Part shown: positions 26,280 through 37,618 of the stretch, piece after piece | How the letters are laid out: every line of letters begins with the position of its first letter | Numbering within the stretch: the stretch's first letter is position 1 | DNA from: Apostichopus japonicus | Taxonomy: Eukaryota > Echinodermata > Holothuroidea > Aspidochirotida > Stichopodidae | NCBI RefSeq assembly: GCF_037975245.1 | Contig: NC_092581.1 | Coordinates: forward strand, 13,607,303 to 13,671,302 | Reading direction: 5' to 3' | DNA length: 64,000 nucleotides | Made by a program: the position numbers and the translations under genes | Notes under the pieces: generated by a model | Databases searched by the model: none | Told to the model about the DNA's origin: nothing | Seen by the model: the letters and a program-made list of their open reading frames with translations, nothing else

Positions 26280-27400
26280 CCCTATTAAGCCGTTGAATTA
26301 TTGTGTGAATGACCGTCCTTCGGGATAATATGGTTCCGGTGGGTAGGCCTATAGGTTTGAAAGTTAACGTACGTGCGTAGGCTACTAGACCACTGATTAC
26401 GTCACAGTGGATCGGGTTCGTCACACTTTTTTGTAACACACGCTTGCCTGAATCCCAGAACATATGACAAATTGAATTGATGGAGTTACGAAATGTAGAC
26501 CAACAGGAATACATGTTCTCTTTTTTCCGCACTTCAGTCTGTAGAAATACAACTTTAAGAACTCTGTATTAGCCCACCCGAGTGACCCGACCCGACCCGT
26601 CCTTTCTGATCATGAAACTTGCTCGAAAATTCCAATTTCCTTAGAGTCGATAGAGTTTGATAAAGTTTCTTATCAGAGAATGCTGTCATGAACTTTGTTT
26701 TCACAAGCAATTGAAACGAAATGTACCCGAAATTTCAAAATAAACTTATTAATTCATTAGAAAAGCCAATCGAGTGATAAAATGTTGAAGTATTGACTTA
26801 TCTTGGCTCGTTCGTAACGAAATCTGTAAGGCCTTCCCGTTTGTAGGGGTGAGAAAATCTGTATTTTAAGACGTCTCGTGACATTTTATGAGCTCCGAGT
26901 GGATGACTGAAGGAACCAGTCGGTGTTGACGCAAGTGCACTTACCTCCCGCCTACCGGTATGTGGTAGTGTTGAGCACAGATCAGGTATGTACAGCTTTC
27001 GTCACTGTACTAAGTCAATGGGCTATTGACATACACATTCTTCATAATCCTCAAGTCATATGAGAGTTTGCCCCGCTTTTGTAGTAGGATAAAGTACTGT
27101 TATCGTGCCCGTGGAATTTAAAGGACCTAATTGTGTTTCAATGTTGTTGTGAGTTTAAGGTAAATATTTATTCATCTTGTTTTCATTTTCGTTCTCTCCT
27201 TAGACGGTAGGTAAGGTTATAAGATTTTTTTTTTTTTTTCCCGTTTCGATCGTAACCTTGGAGTTACAACGTATCGAGTAAAAATGTCGAGTAAAGTTAG
27301 GCCAGCAGCGAATAGTTCGATTACGTCCTTGCGATAACCATCTGTAGGCCTAACTTAGGCCTAGCTGTTACTAGTGTAAGGCCTTGTTACTTTAAAACTT
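26280..27400 (+). promoter_or_regulatory. CpG-richer segment, candidate 5' end of the dystrophin-like gene
   Basis: CG dinucleotides and GC content are visibly higher here than in flanking DNA, including a run of cccga repeats near 26575-26600. A possible 5'-UTR exon donor, CAG|gtatgt, lies at 26985/26986. A possible start codon with good context lies at 27284. Reading ATG TCG A then a gtaaag donor at 27291 would leave one base, the phase needed to join the exon at 31860. Both are weak single-site signals. An invertebrate CpG-rich stretch may equally be an old repeat. No TATA box or transcript evidence is available. Confidence 0.25.
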
Positions 27401-28019
27401 GGGAAGTTGGAGACTGTATCTCAGTAAGTCAGTACCCCGTGTAATGATTGGGTCTGGCCTCTTGAGTCTGAGATCAAAGTTTCAAATGTACGCCTACCGC
27501 TGGGCAGCGCACTATACACCCAATTGAAACTTGCTTTGCGTTATTTCCACCGTGTCGCGTAAGATGAGTATTGGGGCCTAGCCTACATTGGGGATGGAAT
27601 GAATGTAGCCTTGGCCCTTCTTAGCCATTACCTTTCATAGCACAAAAATCGACATTATGTCAGGTTAATCATGATCGATAATATGAGTCATTAATGAAAG
27701 GCAGTCACAAACCTAATACTATATAACTACGTAAGTGATGTATATTATTAACTAAGTTAGACTAAGTCAAGCCTAACTTTTTCAAAGACAATAGCCTACA
27801 TTTCTTTCTTTCTCAATTCAAGTTTCTATCTAGCTGCAAGGACAGGCTAATCCAAGCAGATCATATGATTTAATATCGCTACATAAATCAAGTTGACCAG
27901 ACCTGACACACCATGGATTTTGTGGTCTGTCTTTAGATTAACAGTGTCCCTGTAATTTGTCTGTGGATTTCAGGTACTGTCTCTGTTCATTCCCAAATTT
28001 GTATAATGTCCCATAATAA

Positions 28020-28604
28020 GGGTGTTACTAAAACGAATGACAATTGCGTTACACATAACGAATGACAATATGTTGTACACACTAAAAAATTGCGTTGACT
28101 AAAACGAATGACAGTAATGACAGAACAGACATTTGCTTCAACCAGATATCAATAAGTACGGACAAGATAAAAACGCACCTTATAGTAAGCGAAATTGTAA
28201 GTCTGATTTAAAAAAAAAAATTTAACGTCATTTTTCCGATATTAATTGTTAGAAACTAACAATACTATAATCTTGAAACGGCTTCAGATATATTTCTATA
28301 TAAATCTACAGAGGTAAAAAGCACAGCACTCAAGCGCATTCTCACACACAAACTTTCCCCGTGGTTTCTATCCGTAAATTACACCAAAACCCTGCAACCA
28401 CGTAACATGCGATTTTCCTCAAATCATTTTTGCGCAGAAAACCAATAACCACATTTACTCCTCTCCGTTAATCATTCTATCTCCACTCAACACTGTCCTT
28501 CGTTGTCCTTCGTTGTCATTCGCTGTCATTCGCAAAGGATAATTAACCCTGTACAAAGTCAATTGTCATTCGGTCATTCGCTGTCATTCGTTTTAGTTTG
28601 TCCC
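28020..28604. mobile_element. Non-autonomous DNA transposon with 8-bp duplications and CGAATGACA subterminal repeats, 585 bp
   Basis: The outer 23 bp at each end are inverted repeats with four mismatches: GGGTGTTACTAAAACGAATG... at left, and GGGACAAACTAAAACGAATG... read inward from the right. The flanks are identical, CATAATAA at 28012-28019 and 28605-28612. The motif CGAATGACA recurs about three times inside the left end. In reverse (TGTCATTCG) it recurs several times over 28500-28590 at the right. Such clusters usually mark transposase-binding sites. The 8-bp duplication allows hAT, P or Zisupton-type mobilisation. No transposase is encoded, so the superfamily is unsettled. Confidence 0.83.
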
Positions 28605-28612
28605 CATAATAA

Positions 28613-31600
28613 TGTATCTTTGAAAGAAAAAAGGCCTGTTTCTAAGCCTAGAGAATGTATTACAGAAATAGAGGTATTTGACCATCATACTTGAAACATA
28701 TAACACCTGCTACCTTATCTCAAAATCCCACCTGTCTCTAATTCAAATGTACAGTAATGTGTAGACCTATGATGCCAAGGCTTAATGGCAACATGATGGT
28801 CAATGTCAATATCATATCCCTGAAAAAAAGTATGATTACCTTATTATAAATTATAGCCATCCATCATTGATGTTTAATATTGTTGTAAAAGTTGTTGGTT
28901 CAGCAGGTCAAATATGTTAGGGTGCATAAGCATTGGCCAAGATTGTCTTGCTTTTAATTACAAATTCAGTTGATTAATTAGACTATAACTATGGCATAAA
29001 GGTATCATTCTTTGATTCTTAAACTAATGAAAAGAAAAACATGACTAGCTGTGGGCTAGGTTCAATGGGTCAGCTCCAAAGTTATACTGCTTGATAGCCT
29101 AAATCATATCAATCCAAACAGGTCAGAAAGGAAAGGTTTTTCATTTTAATGTTATATAGTAGTTCATCAGTTGTTGCAACCAGGAGTTTACTTGTAGTTG
29201 GCAAACTTGCATGGCTACAGTACACCAACAGTGTTAAATCATATTATTGCAAACAAAAATGCGAAGAAAAGAGATGGGTAGGCTATTTCTCGTTCATTTA
29301 GTAAAACTTTCTTCGTCTGTTTCTTCGTCTAATGCGTATATTTCTGTGTGTACTGTTGATACAGTACCTGTTGCATGATCACTTTGGGGGAAGAAAATTC
29401 GGGCTCTGAGAGATACAGTATTTATGATCATATGGTAATTTAACTGTCATGGTTACCATAAACCAAATAGTTTTGTTGAGTTGATTTCTGGTGAGTTTTT
29501 CATTCGGCTCAATATTTCCTAGTAATACTCTTTAGTAGTTCACATCTCATTGAGTTTCTCTTCAAACCAGTACTGTATGCTATTTATAAGCAAAACTTTC
29601 AAGATTTGAGAGCTGTTTTCTTTCATATGAAATTACAAGTGAACATTGTAGGAATCAAGCAACCTTGTTTTTACTTGGGGGGTATTATTTACTTATATTT
29701 TTGAAAGAGAAAATGTAAATGTGCAGTTTTCCCTGCCATGTAAACTGTTCACATTTGGGATGATGTTTATTCATAACTAAGTACAGTGAATGCTTTCTCA
29801 ATTTTCTTCTTCTCTGTAACAAGAGTGCAAAACATGTATATACTGTAAACTCCTGAATTCAAACAATATGTCATAGTTCCATTCATATATTTTTAGAGGG
29901 ATTTACAAGAGACTGAATATAGACACATATTTATCAAAGTTGCGACCACAATTTGAATTGAAAGAGCCAAAGGCCATGCATGGTTGACTCGACTTCATGA
30001 ATCGCATTTCTTCCGTTTACATTTATCAAGAGTCAATTTCTTTTCTCTTCTCTTCTCTTCTAAAATTAGAAAAGAGGCTCCTAGTTTACTTATAACATGT
30101 GATTGGTCATGGTTTACTTTGCTAGATAATACTTGATTGTTTTCCTTTATGAATTCAAAGATATTTCTGTTGTAATATGCCCCTCAGTGGCCGGGTGAAA
30201 GATATTTTGTTTTTGATACGTCCCTCTCCACGCAAGCCGACATTTACAGAATAGATTAATAAGAGGACAAGATAAGGGTTTGAAACTTGAGAGGAAGTAA
30301 ACCTACATTAGTTTACTTGCATGATGATCAGACTGATCAAAGAGCAATATTTCAGTGGTACAACCTTCCATACATACAGGGGGGTAGGAAGCTTCCAAAA
30401 AGTGGGGGGGGGGCACAACATCAGTGGGGCACTTTCTCATTCCACAACCACCACTCGTTATGCTATAAACCGATACACACCGGCCATATCACTTAAATGA
30501 TATGACTAAAAATAAATAATTAAAATAAAATATTAAAATTAACAAAGGCTTAAGATATCCAAAAGACAGTTCTTTATCAAAGGGGCACATTTGATTTGCC
30601 AGTAGGGCACATTTTCTATTTTGGAAAAAAGTTGGGGGGGGGCACATCCTACCCCCTTTATACATAAGTGTACAGTAATGACATGTAATTTCATTGAATT
30701 TTTTTAATTTGTAACAATGTCTCCATTTTGGAGAAATAATTGTCTTGCCTGCTAATTATTAGTATCGTGGTAATACCCATGATCAAAAATGGTCCCTGCG
30801 CTACCATTTTACTGTGTTTAAAGTTCTAATAGGCACTTGACACATTGTTCCATACAATGTACACTACTACAGTACAGTAGATGCAATATACACATTTCAT
30901 CATCATCCATGGATCTACTGATCTACTCTACTGATCTACTCACTGTACAGTATCCTGATATTTTAACAATAAAAAAAAAGGAGGTCATTAAATAGTAACA
31001 AGAAAAGGACAAGTGCAGTAACATTCCAGGTGGAAATTCAATTTGCTGTTGAATTTTTTTGTACTGCATGTCTAAGTTCATGAATGTAACCTTTGGGGAC
31101 ATACTAAAGTTTAAGAATTGAACTCTTATGAAAAGTAGGATAACTAGTGCAAAACACTACATTTTGTGTAATTTAAATAATGTCTCACAGTAGGCAGTCT
31201 TTAAGAACACTGTTCATAAACCTAATAAACTGGCTTGTAATTCATTATAAATGTCTTGTGACAATGACTTTAATGTGTCTACTTCCTGTGTTAGAAGCCC
31301 CGAATGTTAACTCTCTCTCTGATACAGGGCTTCGGCAATCAGGGGGGGGGTGTCTTAGAACTACCCTGAAGTATTCATACTCCAGATCTGTCACCGGTAA
31401 TGTTTATCGAGCGGCTGATAAAGCCTATGAACTTCCATCAAAGGGACTGATCATACGAAAAAAGAATCTAAACTTCTGATGAGTTTTAAGCTAAACTATT
31501 GGAATTGAGTGGATCATCATAGCCAGCTCACACAGTAGTACGTACGTCAATGGTAGTACTGTGGATTCCTGTCGGGTACCAGCCAATCCTCAATCCGATC

Positions 31601-31859
31601 AATCACACATAATGTTTGGGTCAATGTTTGGAAAACCCTCTGACACACCAGAACTACTGTATTATACCTCTCATTTTCTTTATCCTCCCCCCCCCCCCCC
31701 CTCCCTGCATCGATGCCCTTTGCAGTATTTGTACTATTAAAAGATTTCAATTGCCCTTATATATATTCCCCACATGTATGTCGGTTCTTTCTGATCGAAA
31801 ATCCCTTTTGGTGGTGTGTGGCCATTTTATCCTATTGACTGTTTGCTTTGCTTCATCAG
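28613..31859 (+). other. Presumed 5' intron of the dystrophin-like gene
   Basis: Apart from the MITE at 30377-30659, this holds AT-rich DNA, a tctcttctcttc simple repeat near 30040, and a C15 run at 31687-31701 about 160 bp before the first recognised exon. No first coding exon could be pinned down. Confidence 0.45.
30377..30659. mobile_element. Non-autonomous hAT-like MITE, 283 bp
   Basis: The left end reads CAGGGGGGTAGGA and the right end is complementary over GGGGGTAGGA. The flanks share ATACATA (30370-30376 and 30660-30666), a 7-bp exact match that becomes an 8-bp duplication with one mismatch. Just inside both ends are G runs followed by GGGCAC and GGCACATT motifs, matching those in the element at 3688-4334, so the two are one family. 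There is no coding capacity. It sits about 1.2 kb upstream of the first recognised dystrophin-like exon. Confidence 0.72.
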
Positions 31860-31921
31860 GTGAAAGAGAAGACATTCAAAAGAAGACTTTTAGCAAGTGG
31901 ATCAACGCTCACCTTCTAAAG
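31860..31921 (+). CDS. Dystrophin-like gene, CH1 domain exon (equivalent of human DMD exon 2)
   Basis: The exon encodes the start of the first calponin-homology domain, read as EREDIQKKTFSKWINAHLLK. In this family CH1 and CH2 together bind F-actin under the membrane. The exon is exactly 62 nt, bounded by a pyrimidine-rich acceptor ending at 31859 and a GT donor at 31922. It begins with the last two bases of a split codon and ends in phase 0. Human DMD exon 2 has the same length and phase and encodes a very similar peptide (ERED.QKKTF.KW.NA). Spectraplakins, nesprins and beta-spectrins have related CH1 segments, but the EREDxQKKTF start and the downstream exon favour dystrophin/utrophin. The upstream coding exon, which must supply the first base of the split codon, is not securely identified. 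Confidence 0.82.
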
Positions 31922-33910
31922 GTTAGAAAAGTCTTTTTCTCAACTAATCCTTTCAGATAACATTGCAGGTTGCATGCTCTTTCGGATGTGGTTTATAAGT
32001 GCGAGATAATCTGTGAGCAAATTTAGTAGTATTTCGTCCATGCATGGAAGTACGTGTATAGATCTGTGTTAGGAAACAACTAAAGATTTCTGTCTGTGTT
32101 TTCTTAAAATTGGTGTTTTAAGCTCCAAAAGATGTGTGAAAAGTTATGTTTCAGTGTCAGTCGTAAGAGATTACCTCATCAAGAATATAATTAGATTATA
32201 ATGTTTGTCCTAGCTACGAAACCAAAAGTCATAAAGCTGAAATAGTGTGTGCCTTCTATTCCCTATGGATCTCAGTACAATACTGTAGTTTACCTAATAA
32301 TAATAATAATAATAAGTATATACTCCAGACTTATAAAAGTGCCTTATCCAATAAAGTATAAACGCTCTAAGGCGCTGCAACTTAATACCCAAAAATACTG
32401 TAGGGTAAAATGATAAATTGGTATCACCCTCCATCACTTTGGAGATACTGAAATAAAACCAAAACAAGAAAAGACATTTTAGCTGTGCACATATACAGTG
32501 TCACATAAGAAAGAGACTTGTAAGTACTTTATATGTGTTCCACTGCCCCCCCACCCCCACCCCCACCCCATATTAAAAAGGCAATTTCAAAAGACTATCA
32601 CTAATTTGTGAGACTTCCACAGACAGTTTAATGTACATGTACCAACTGTATCATATAGAAGTAGTTTATATTTCATTGAGAATTTGGATGGTAACTCATG
32701 GTATGTTTTTGTATGACAAATTTAAACCATAAAATCTGAGAACAATTTGCACTGTAAGACATGGTACACTTCGTGGTAGGAAGCAAATTGGTTGGCTGAC
32801 CGCTTTATGCCTTTAAACCAAGTCTCAACCCCCCCCTCGGGAGGCCTCCCTTGTGGCCCCTGATTTGTTCTGCTGTCACTCCCCAAGAACTGTCCCGCCG
32901 CTTGCAGCAAAGATAGATGCTTTTTAACGATCCGGGAAAATCTCATCACTTACATCATGTTTTTGTCTTAATTGGTCATTGTTTTGCCTTTTTTCTGCTG
33001 CTTTTTCTTTTAATTCTTTTAGAAAATAGGAGACGTCCCATTTCCTCCTAGCCGTCCTATAAATTCTGTTCTATTTTTCCTCCTTGTGTCACTCTGGCTA
33101 ATGGCAGGAAGTAATTCTTTAACGTCAACAAACGGCACCAAAAGACTTCTTTTTCGATTACGTTTCTCATGCTGTGCCTACTACCCGTTGTCAATCACCA
33201 ACATCTCGGGCTTTTGTTTTACTGTGTCACATGTAATGTTTCGTGATGGTGAAATTGATTGTCAACATTTACAAGTCTGCATGAGAGGCTCAAGATATGC
33301 CTGCAGGTACCCAGGTATTCCTTTAGAAGCAATCAGAAAAGTGTCTACTGATGGAGACAGAATGTTTGTGTTTGAATCTTTCATTCCTACCGCAGAAATC
33401 CAGACATCTATTCAATCAGATAGATGCGTAAACATGTCTACTTTCTCCAGATTTAGGGAGGAGGGTACAGCAGGTGTTAGAAACTATGGGAGGGGGGAGG
33501 GGGAGGAGGTTGTTAGGTCAGGTACAGGTAGGGGCCCCTCAGAATGTAGGTGTTTTTTGTAAGTCACCTACAGCTCACCAGTTTTACATTATTGGGTAAA
33601 ACAATGAATAATTATGAAGATTATCTATTAACTTAGATTGCATTTGGGTCCAAACATGAAAATATTTTTTTATGATTTTTTTTTTGCATGGAGAAAAACC
33701 ACACTAAAAAACACTTGCCCCTCAAAATGCTGGTCAACAATTTTGCTAATAATTTTCCAGGAACGTGATGAATTAACAACAAATTTTGACTGGTTCACTC
33801 ATTTTAAACTCTCTAAGAGTTATTTAAAATTGATTGTGTTTCTTGTATTTTTTCCCACTGAGGTTCCCAAAATGCTGGTGTATTGCCCCTCAGAATGCTG
33901 ATTTTCCCTA

Positions 33911-35603
33911 ATGAAAAATACAAAACATGACACCTCCTTTACAAATTTTTTTTTTGTTTTCCCATTCCTTGGCATATTGACAGTCAACAAATGGAAAAAT
34001 ATTCCCCACTTAAGTAATAAAAGAGCAAAAGTAACCAACAAACATGCTAAAGACAATAAACAATACTTTGGATTTCTTCTAACTCAACTATCTACACTTG
34101 TACATATGGCTCCTGACATTGCTGTCGAGAACATTCCAAATCTTCTTATATCAACAACTGAACGTGGTTCTCAAACACATGAATCCCTGTTGTCAGCGTA
34201 CAAGTGATTAGATCGACACTTAGCAGCACAGAAGGTAGCAAGACCAGTTGTCATTGTTTCTGATGGCCACAGTTCCAGATTTGATATTGAGGTGTTGAGG
34301 TTCTTGAGAGCAAAAGAAATGCATCTTTTCATCACTCCACCTGATACCACTGGAGTCACACAATTACATGACCAAATCAATCAAAATTTGCACTGTGAAT
34401 ACCATAACAGCAAGGGAGAACTCTTTTCAGCGGAATGCACAGTCAACAGGGATGGTTTCATGAAGAAATTGGCAGATGTTTGGCCACGGTGGGCAAACAA
34501 ACTTGAAATAATAAAAAATGCAGCAAAACGTGTTGGTGTAACCATGGAGCTATAAATCCCAGGTTTATAGCTCCATGGTGTAACTAACCATGGCCTGAGT
34601 GTTGAATGGATGCAAAAGGACAAATTTGTTCAAGCATCATCTGTTTCAAGATGAAACTGATAAAACAGCAGGACCTTCATCATCAACTTCCAACACATCA
34701 ATGGTTGAGTCGCCAGTTGGCATCAAGAAGTACACCAAGCAGTACTATACGCAAAAACTGGAGAACTCATTAGAAACCATCCAGAAGCTTGAAGATTCAT
34801 TCAAGAGTACACCATTGAGGGAGATTGATGGACTACTGACAATTAAGAAAGTGAAGCCAAAACCAAAGGTAACAAGTAACATGAGGGTAACTCAAGTCTA
34901 TGGATCCATGGAAGGACAACAAATATAAGAGTCAGTGGAGTTATTGAATAAAGAGAGCGAAGCAAGGGACAAAGCCAGACAAGACAATAAGTTGAAGAAA
35001 CAGTGTAATCTAGAGACATTTTTGAAGTACAAGTCACATTGTGTTTGCCTGAAACCAGATGGCAAGTGTGAGGCAGAGAAGTTGAAACTGTGTCCCAAAT
35101 GCTTGAATGTGCTGGCTTCCCAATTATATGCAGTAAAGCTGCATGTAAAGATGAAAATGGAGTCAAGCCTGATATGATTTTGCCTGCTTGCACACAAGGG
35201 AAGTGTGTGCGTCGGCTACTTCTTGTTGATGACTCATCTGTTGAAGAGATGTCTGTAGATGATATTGAGGTTGAAGGTGCAGAAGAGGTTGAGGTTGATG
35301 GTGCAGATGACTTTGAGGTTGAAGGTGTAGATGCTGTCGAGGTTGAAGGTGTAGATGTGATGGAGTTAAGAAGGTTGGATATGAAGGATGTGAAAGTGTC
35401 GATGTGGGTTAAGGTGAAATATGAAGAAGAAGTGTTTATTGGTAGAGTTCTACAAAAGGTGGGAGATGATGTATTTAGGGAAGCCATTTGGAGTAGATAA
35501 GGGTATGCCACAGGAAATGGAAAAAGAGTCTGCTTCCATATTTTATGGTGAAGTGTATGAAGCAGAAGTGCAACCAGGGATGGTGAAATGTGGAAGAATG
35601 TAG
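33911..35603 (+). pseudogene. Broken pogo-like DDE transposase
   Basis: Plus-strand fragments in changing frames form a pogo-superfamily transposase. The catalytic part has VSDGHSSRFDIEVLRFLRA, with an Asp codon at 34262-34264, then PPDTTGVTQLHDQINQNLH, with the next Asp codon at 34370-34372. There are 35 residues between them, a DD35D spacing. The first catalytic Asp and an N-terminal DNA-binding region are not recognisable. An in-frame TGA at 34205-34207 interrupts the domain. A small inverted duplication at 34541-34579 truncates the next fragment. Downstream pieces (34599-34928, 34935-35177, 35090-35500, 35421-35603) give a coiled-coil-like charged region, a Cys-rich stretch (C.CLKPDGKC...CPKC), an acidic VEGA/VDGA repeat tract and a terminal beta-rich part. 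It cannot make an active enzyme. Confidence 0.8.
34541..34579. repeat. Perfect 16-bp inverted repeat inserted in the transposase frame
   Basis: ACCATGGAGCTATAAA at 34541-34556 is followed by a 7-bp spacer and its exact complement at 34564-34579. The short direct repeat GGTGTAAC flanks it (about 34535 and 34577), suggesting a templated or fold-back insertion of about 40 bp. It introduces a stop (TAA at 34553-34555) and shifts the reading frame. Confidence 0.85.
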
Positions 35604-37301
35604 AAATACATTTATCAATAAACATGTGTTTGTGAAATGAAAAGTTGATTAATTTTATAGTTTAGTTATTACCCTTTACAAGTTTGTCTTTTCTGATGAT
35701 GCTTTATTTGTTTCATTAAAGTTTCAAATGATAAAGTTGTTTATTATCTGTTAAATATAAATCATTACAGTTAAAAACAGATTGTTCTTTCTTCAGCTAC
35801 ATGAAACTGTTACATGTGAATGTAGGTTCTTTAAAGTGTAATTAATATTCGTTTATACTATATGTGTGTGGTACTGTATTTTGCGCCAACCCATAAGCAC
35901 CCACCCAGTTGAACTCACCCACAATGTTAAAAATCTTAAAGATAGCAAAACTTACATCCAAATGAGATCTTCATTTATATAGTAGTCATTTTGGCAGTAT
36001 GTTGTGAATTGTACATATCTTAGTAAATGTAATGGACATAGAATTGAGAGAATACTGTAGAAGGAAATAGTAAATATTTCTCAGAACATTTAAAAAAAAT
36101 ATGAGAGCAACTTATTTAATGTAGTTAAATTACAAAATATGTGAGGTTAGTGTTTATTTTTGGTGTTATTAGTGTAAAATTATATGTTTCATGTAAAAAT
36201 ACAGTTTTGATATTACACTATAATGGATTTATTAATTTTTCATATTTGTTTTTATTGACCCTCAAAACGCTGGTTTAATGCCCCTCAAAATGCTGATTCT
36301 GATCAAGTAATGATGTTTTCAAAAATATCAAGTTACGTACAAAGTGCTATATTTCACTGATCATCATTCTACAAACATGTAATTTTGCAATGTAAATTAC
36401 CCCCTAGTTGTCCGTTTTTGATGCAGTGCCAAGAAGGTACACTTCAATTAATAGCAAATTTTAGATGCACGGTAAGCAATTAGATGATTGTACCCATATA
36501 TTTTTTTTGAAACTATAAAATAATTTTTTAGTTGTTGGCAATTTTAAATTAATCATATATATATCCTATCTAAAAAGTATAATAGAAAGTTCATGACAGG
36601 TTCAGTTTTTTTTCTAGCCAATAATATTTGTTCACCTACATTTTGAGGGGCACCAGCATTCTGAGGGGCCCCTACCTGTAGTGTTATCAATGGACAGGGG
36701 GTAGGGTAGGATGAGTGGCTGGATGAGGGGTGGTGTTCGCTATCGCTGTAGAAGGCATTTGAATTCAATGTTTTGGTTGAGAAATTAATAATTTTATCAA
36801 GCTACAGGGAAAAATTATTACAAACTTGACAGTTTTTGAAAAAGTTTCTTAGCAATGTAACTTGCAAAATGTCTTCATTGCCATGAATAAAGAGCTGTTT
36901 TCAGACCTTTCCTCTGTAAAATTTTGTAAAAAGTGGACGATACAAGTGTAGGACTAATATCTTGCATAGGGGCGCATACATGTGTAGACTATTTTGTTTA
37001 CATCTGTGTAATGAACATGCTGACATGGGCCGTCACAGTGATTTTACGGTAAATTGTTTGCGCCACACGGGCAACAGAAAATAAATTTCTTTCTTTAGAT
37101 TGCGGCAGGTTTTTTCCATTAATCCCACTTGGTCAGAGTGCATAAATTAAGAATTTATAGAAACATTGAATCTACTTCGAAAGTTTGTTTTCCGAAATTC
37201 AGACTTGAACAACTAGATAGCTCTATGTACAGTAAAGCTAATGTGCAACATGTAGCATTTTGTCAGAAGACAAAGCATGTTCTTTATTTATGTCACTCCT
37301 T

Positions 37302-37412
37302 GCTTACCTGTCCCCCCACAACCTCAGTTCTCTGGCTCTACCGTGTCTAGAGTGAAGTGGTAACTTTTTAACACTGTGCACCCTCTATGAGGTTGTGAGG
37401 AGACAGGTAAGC
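37302..37412. mobile_element. Short MITE-like element with 25-bp inverted ends
   Basis: The left arm at 37302-37326 (gcttacctgtccccccacaa...) and right arm at 37388-37412 are inverted repeats matching at 23 of 25 positions. Nearby flanks share GTCACT (37293-37298 and 37415-37420), a possible but asymmetric duplication. The central part, ending aacactgtgcaccctctatga, recurs at 61989-62084 in front of the DIRS-like element. It has no coding content and lies about 95 bp upstream of the CH1 exon at 37508, inside the intron. Confidence 0.7.
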
Positions 37413-37507
37413 TCGTCACTGTTTAATATCCAAACCCGGTGAGTTTTGAGATTTCTATGTCGGTTCTTGACCCTACCATCTGGAATGCCTTTCTTTTCCT
37501 CTTGCAG

Positions 37508-37618
37508 GTTCACAGTGGCAGCCAAACGAAGCAGAGACTGGTTTCAGATCTCTTCAAAGATCTCAGGGACGGTCACGTGTTGATAACTATTTTGGAGCTT
37601 CTAACACAAAAGAAACTG
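37508..37618 (+). CDS. Dystrophin-like gene, CH1 domain exon (equivalent of human DMD exon 3)
   Basis: This is a phase 0-0 exon of 37 codons, preceded by a pyrimidine-rich acceptor ending in ttgcag and followed by a consensus donor, gtgagt. It contains the CH1 core SDLFKDLRDGHVLITILELL, followed by TQKKL. These align with the LF.DL.DG..L..LLE.LTGQKL segment of dystrophin. Human DMD exon 3 is 93 nt, so this exon has six additional residues at its start (within VHSGSQTKQR), in the loop between the first two helices of the domain. The intron before it is about 5.6 kb and holds the pogo-like transposon and the 37302-37412 inverted-repeat element, which ends about 95 bp before the exon. Confidence 0.82.

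Larger units (their letters stand above)
33525..36678 (+). mobile_element. Decayed pogo-like DNA transposon, 3.15 kb
   Basis: The ends are a perfect 22-bp inverted repeat: CAGGTAGGGGCCCCTCAGAA plus TG at 33525-33546, and its complement at 36657-36678. Both are flanked by TA (33523-33524 and 36679-36680), the duplication expected for Tc1/mariner/pogo elements. The interior carries a broken plus-strand transposase (see 33911-35603) and non-coding arms of about 380 bp on the left and 1 kb on the right. It lies in the intron between the exons at 31860 and 37508, in the same orientation as the host gene. Confidence 0.87.

Noticed and set aside
33086-33562. 158-codon plus-strand frame ending in the left pogo-like terminus
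   Set aside because: It runs across the boundary of the transposon, has no recognisable domain and ends in G-rich low-complexity sequence.
34843-35625. 260-codon minus-strand frame rich in Ser/Thr
   Set aside because: It is the antisense shadow of the acidic VEGA/VDGA repeat and neighbouring coding parts of the plus-strand pogo-like transposase.
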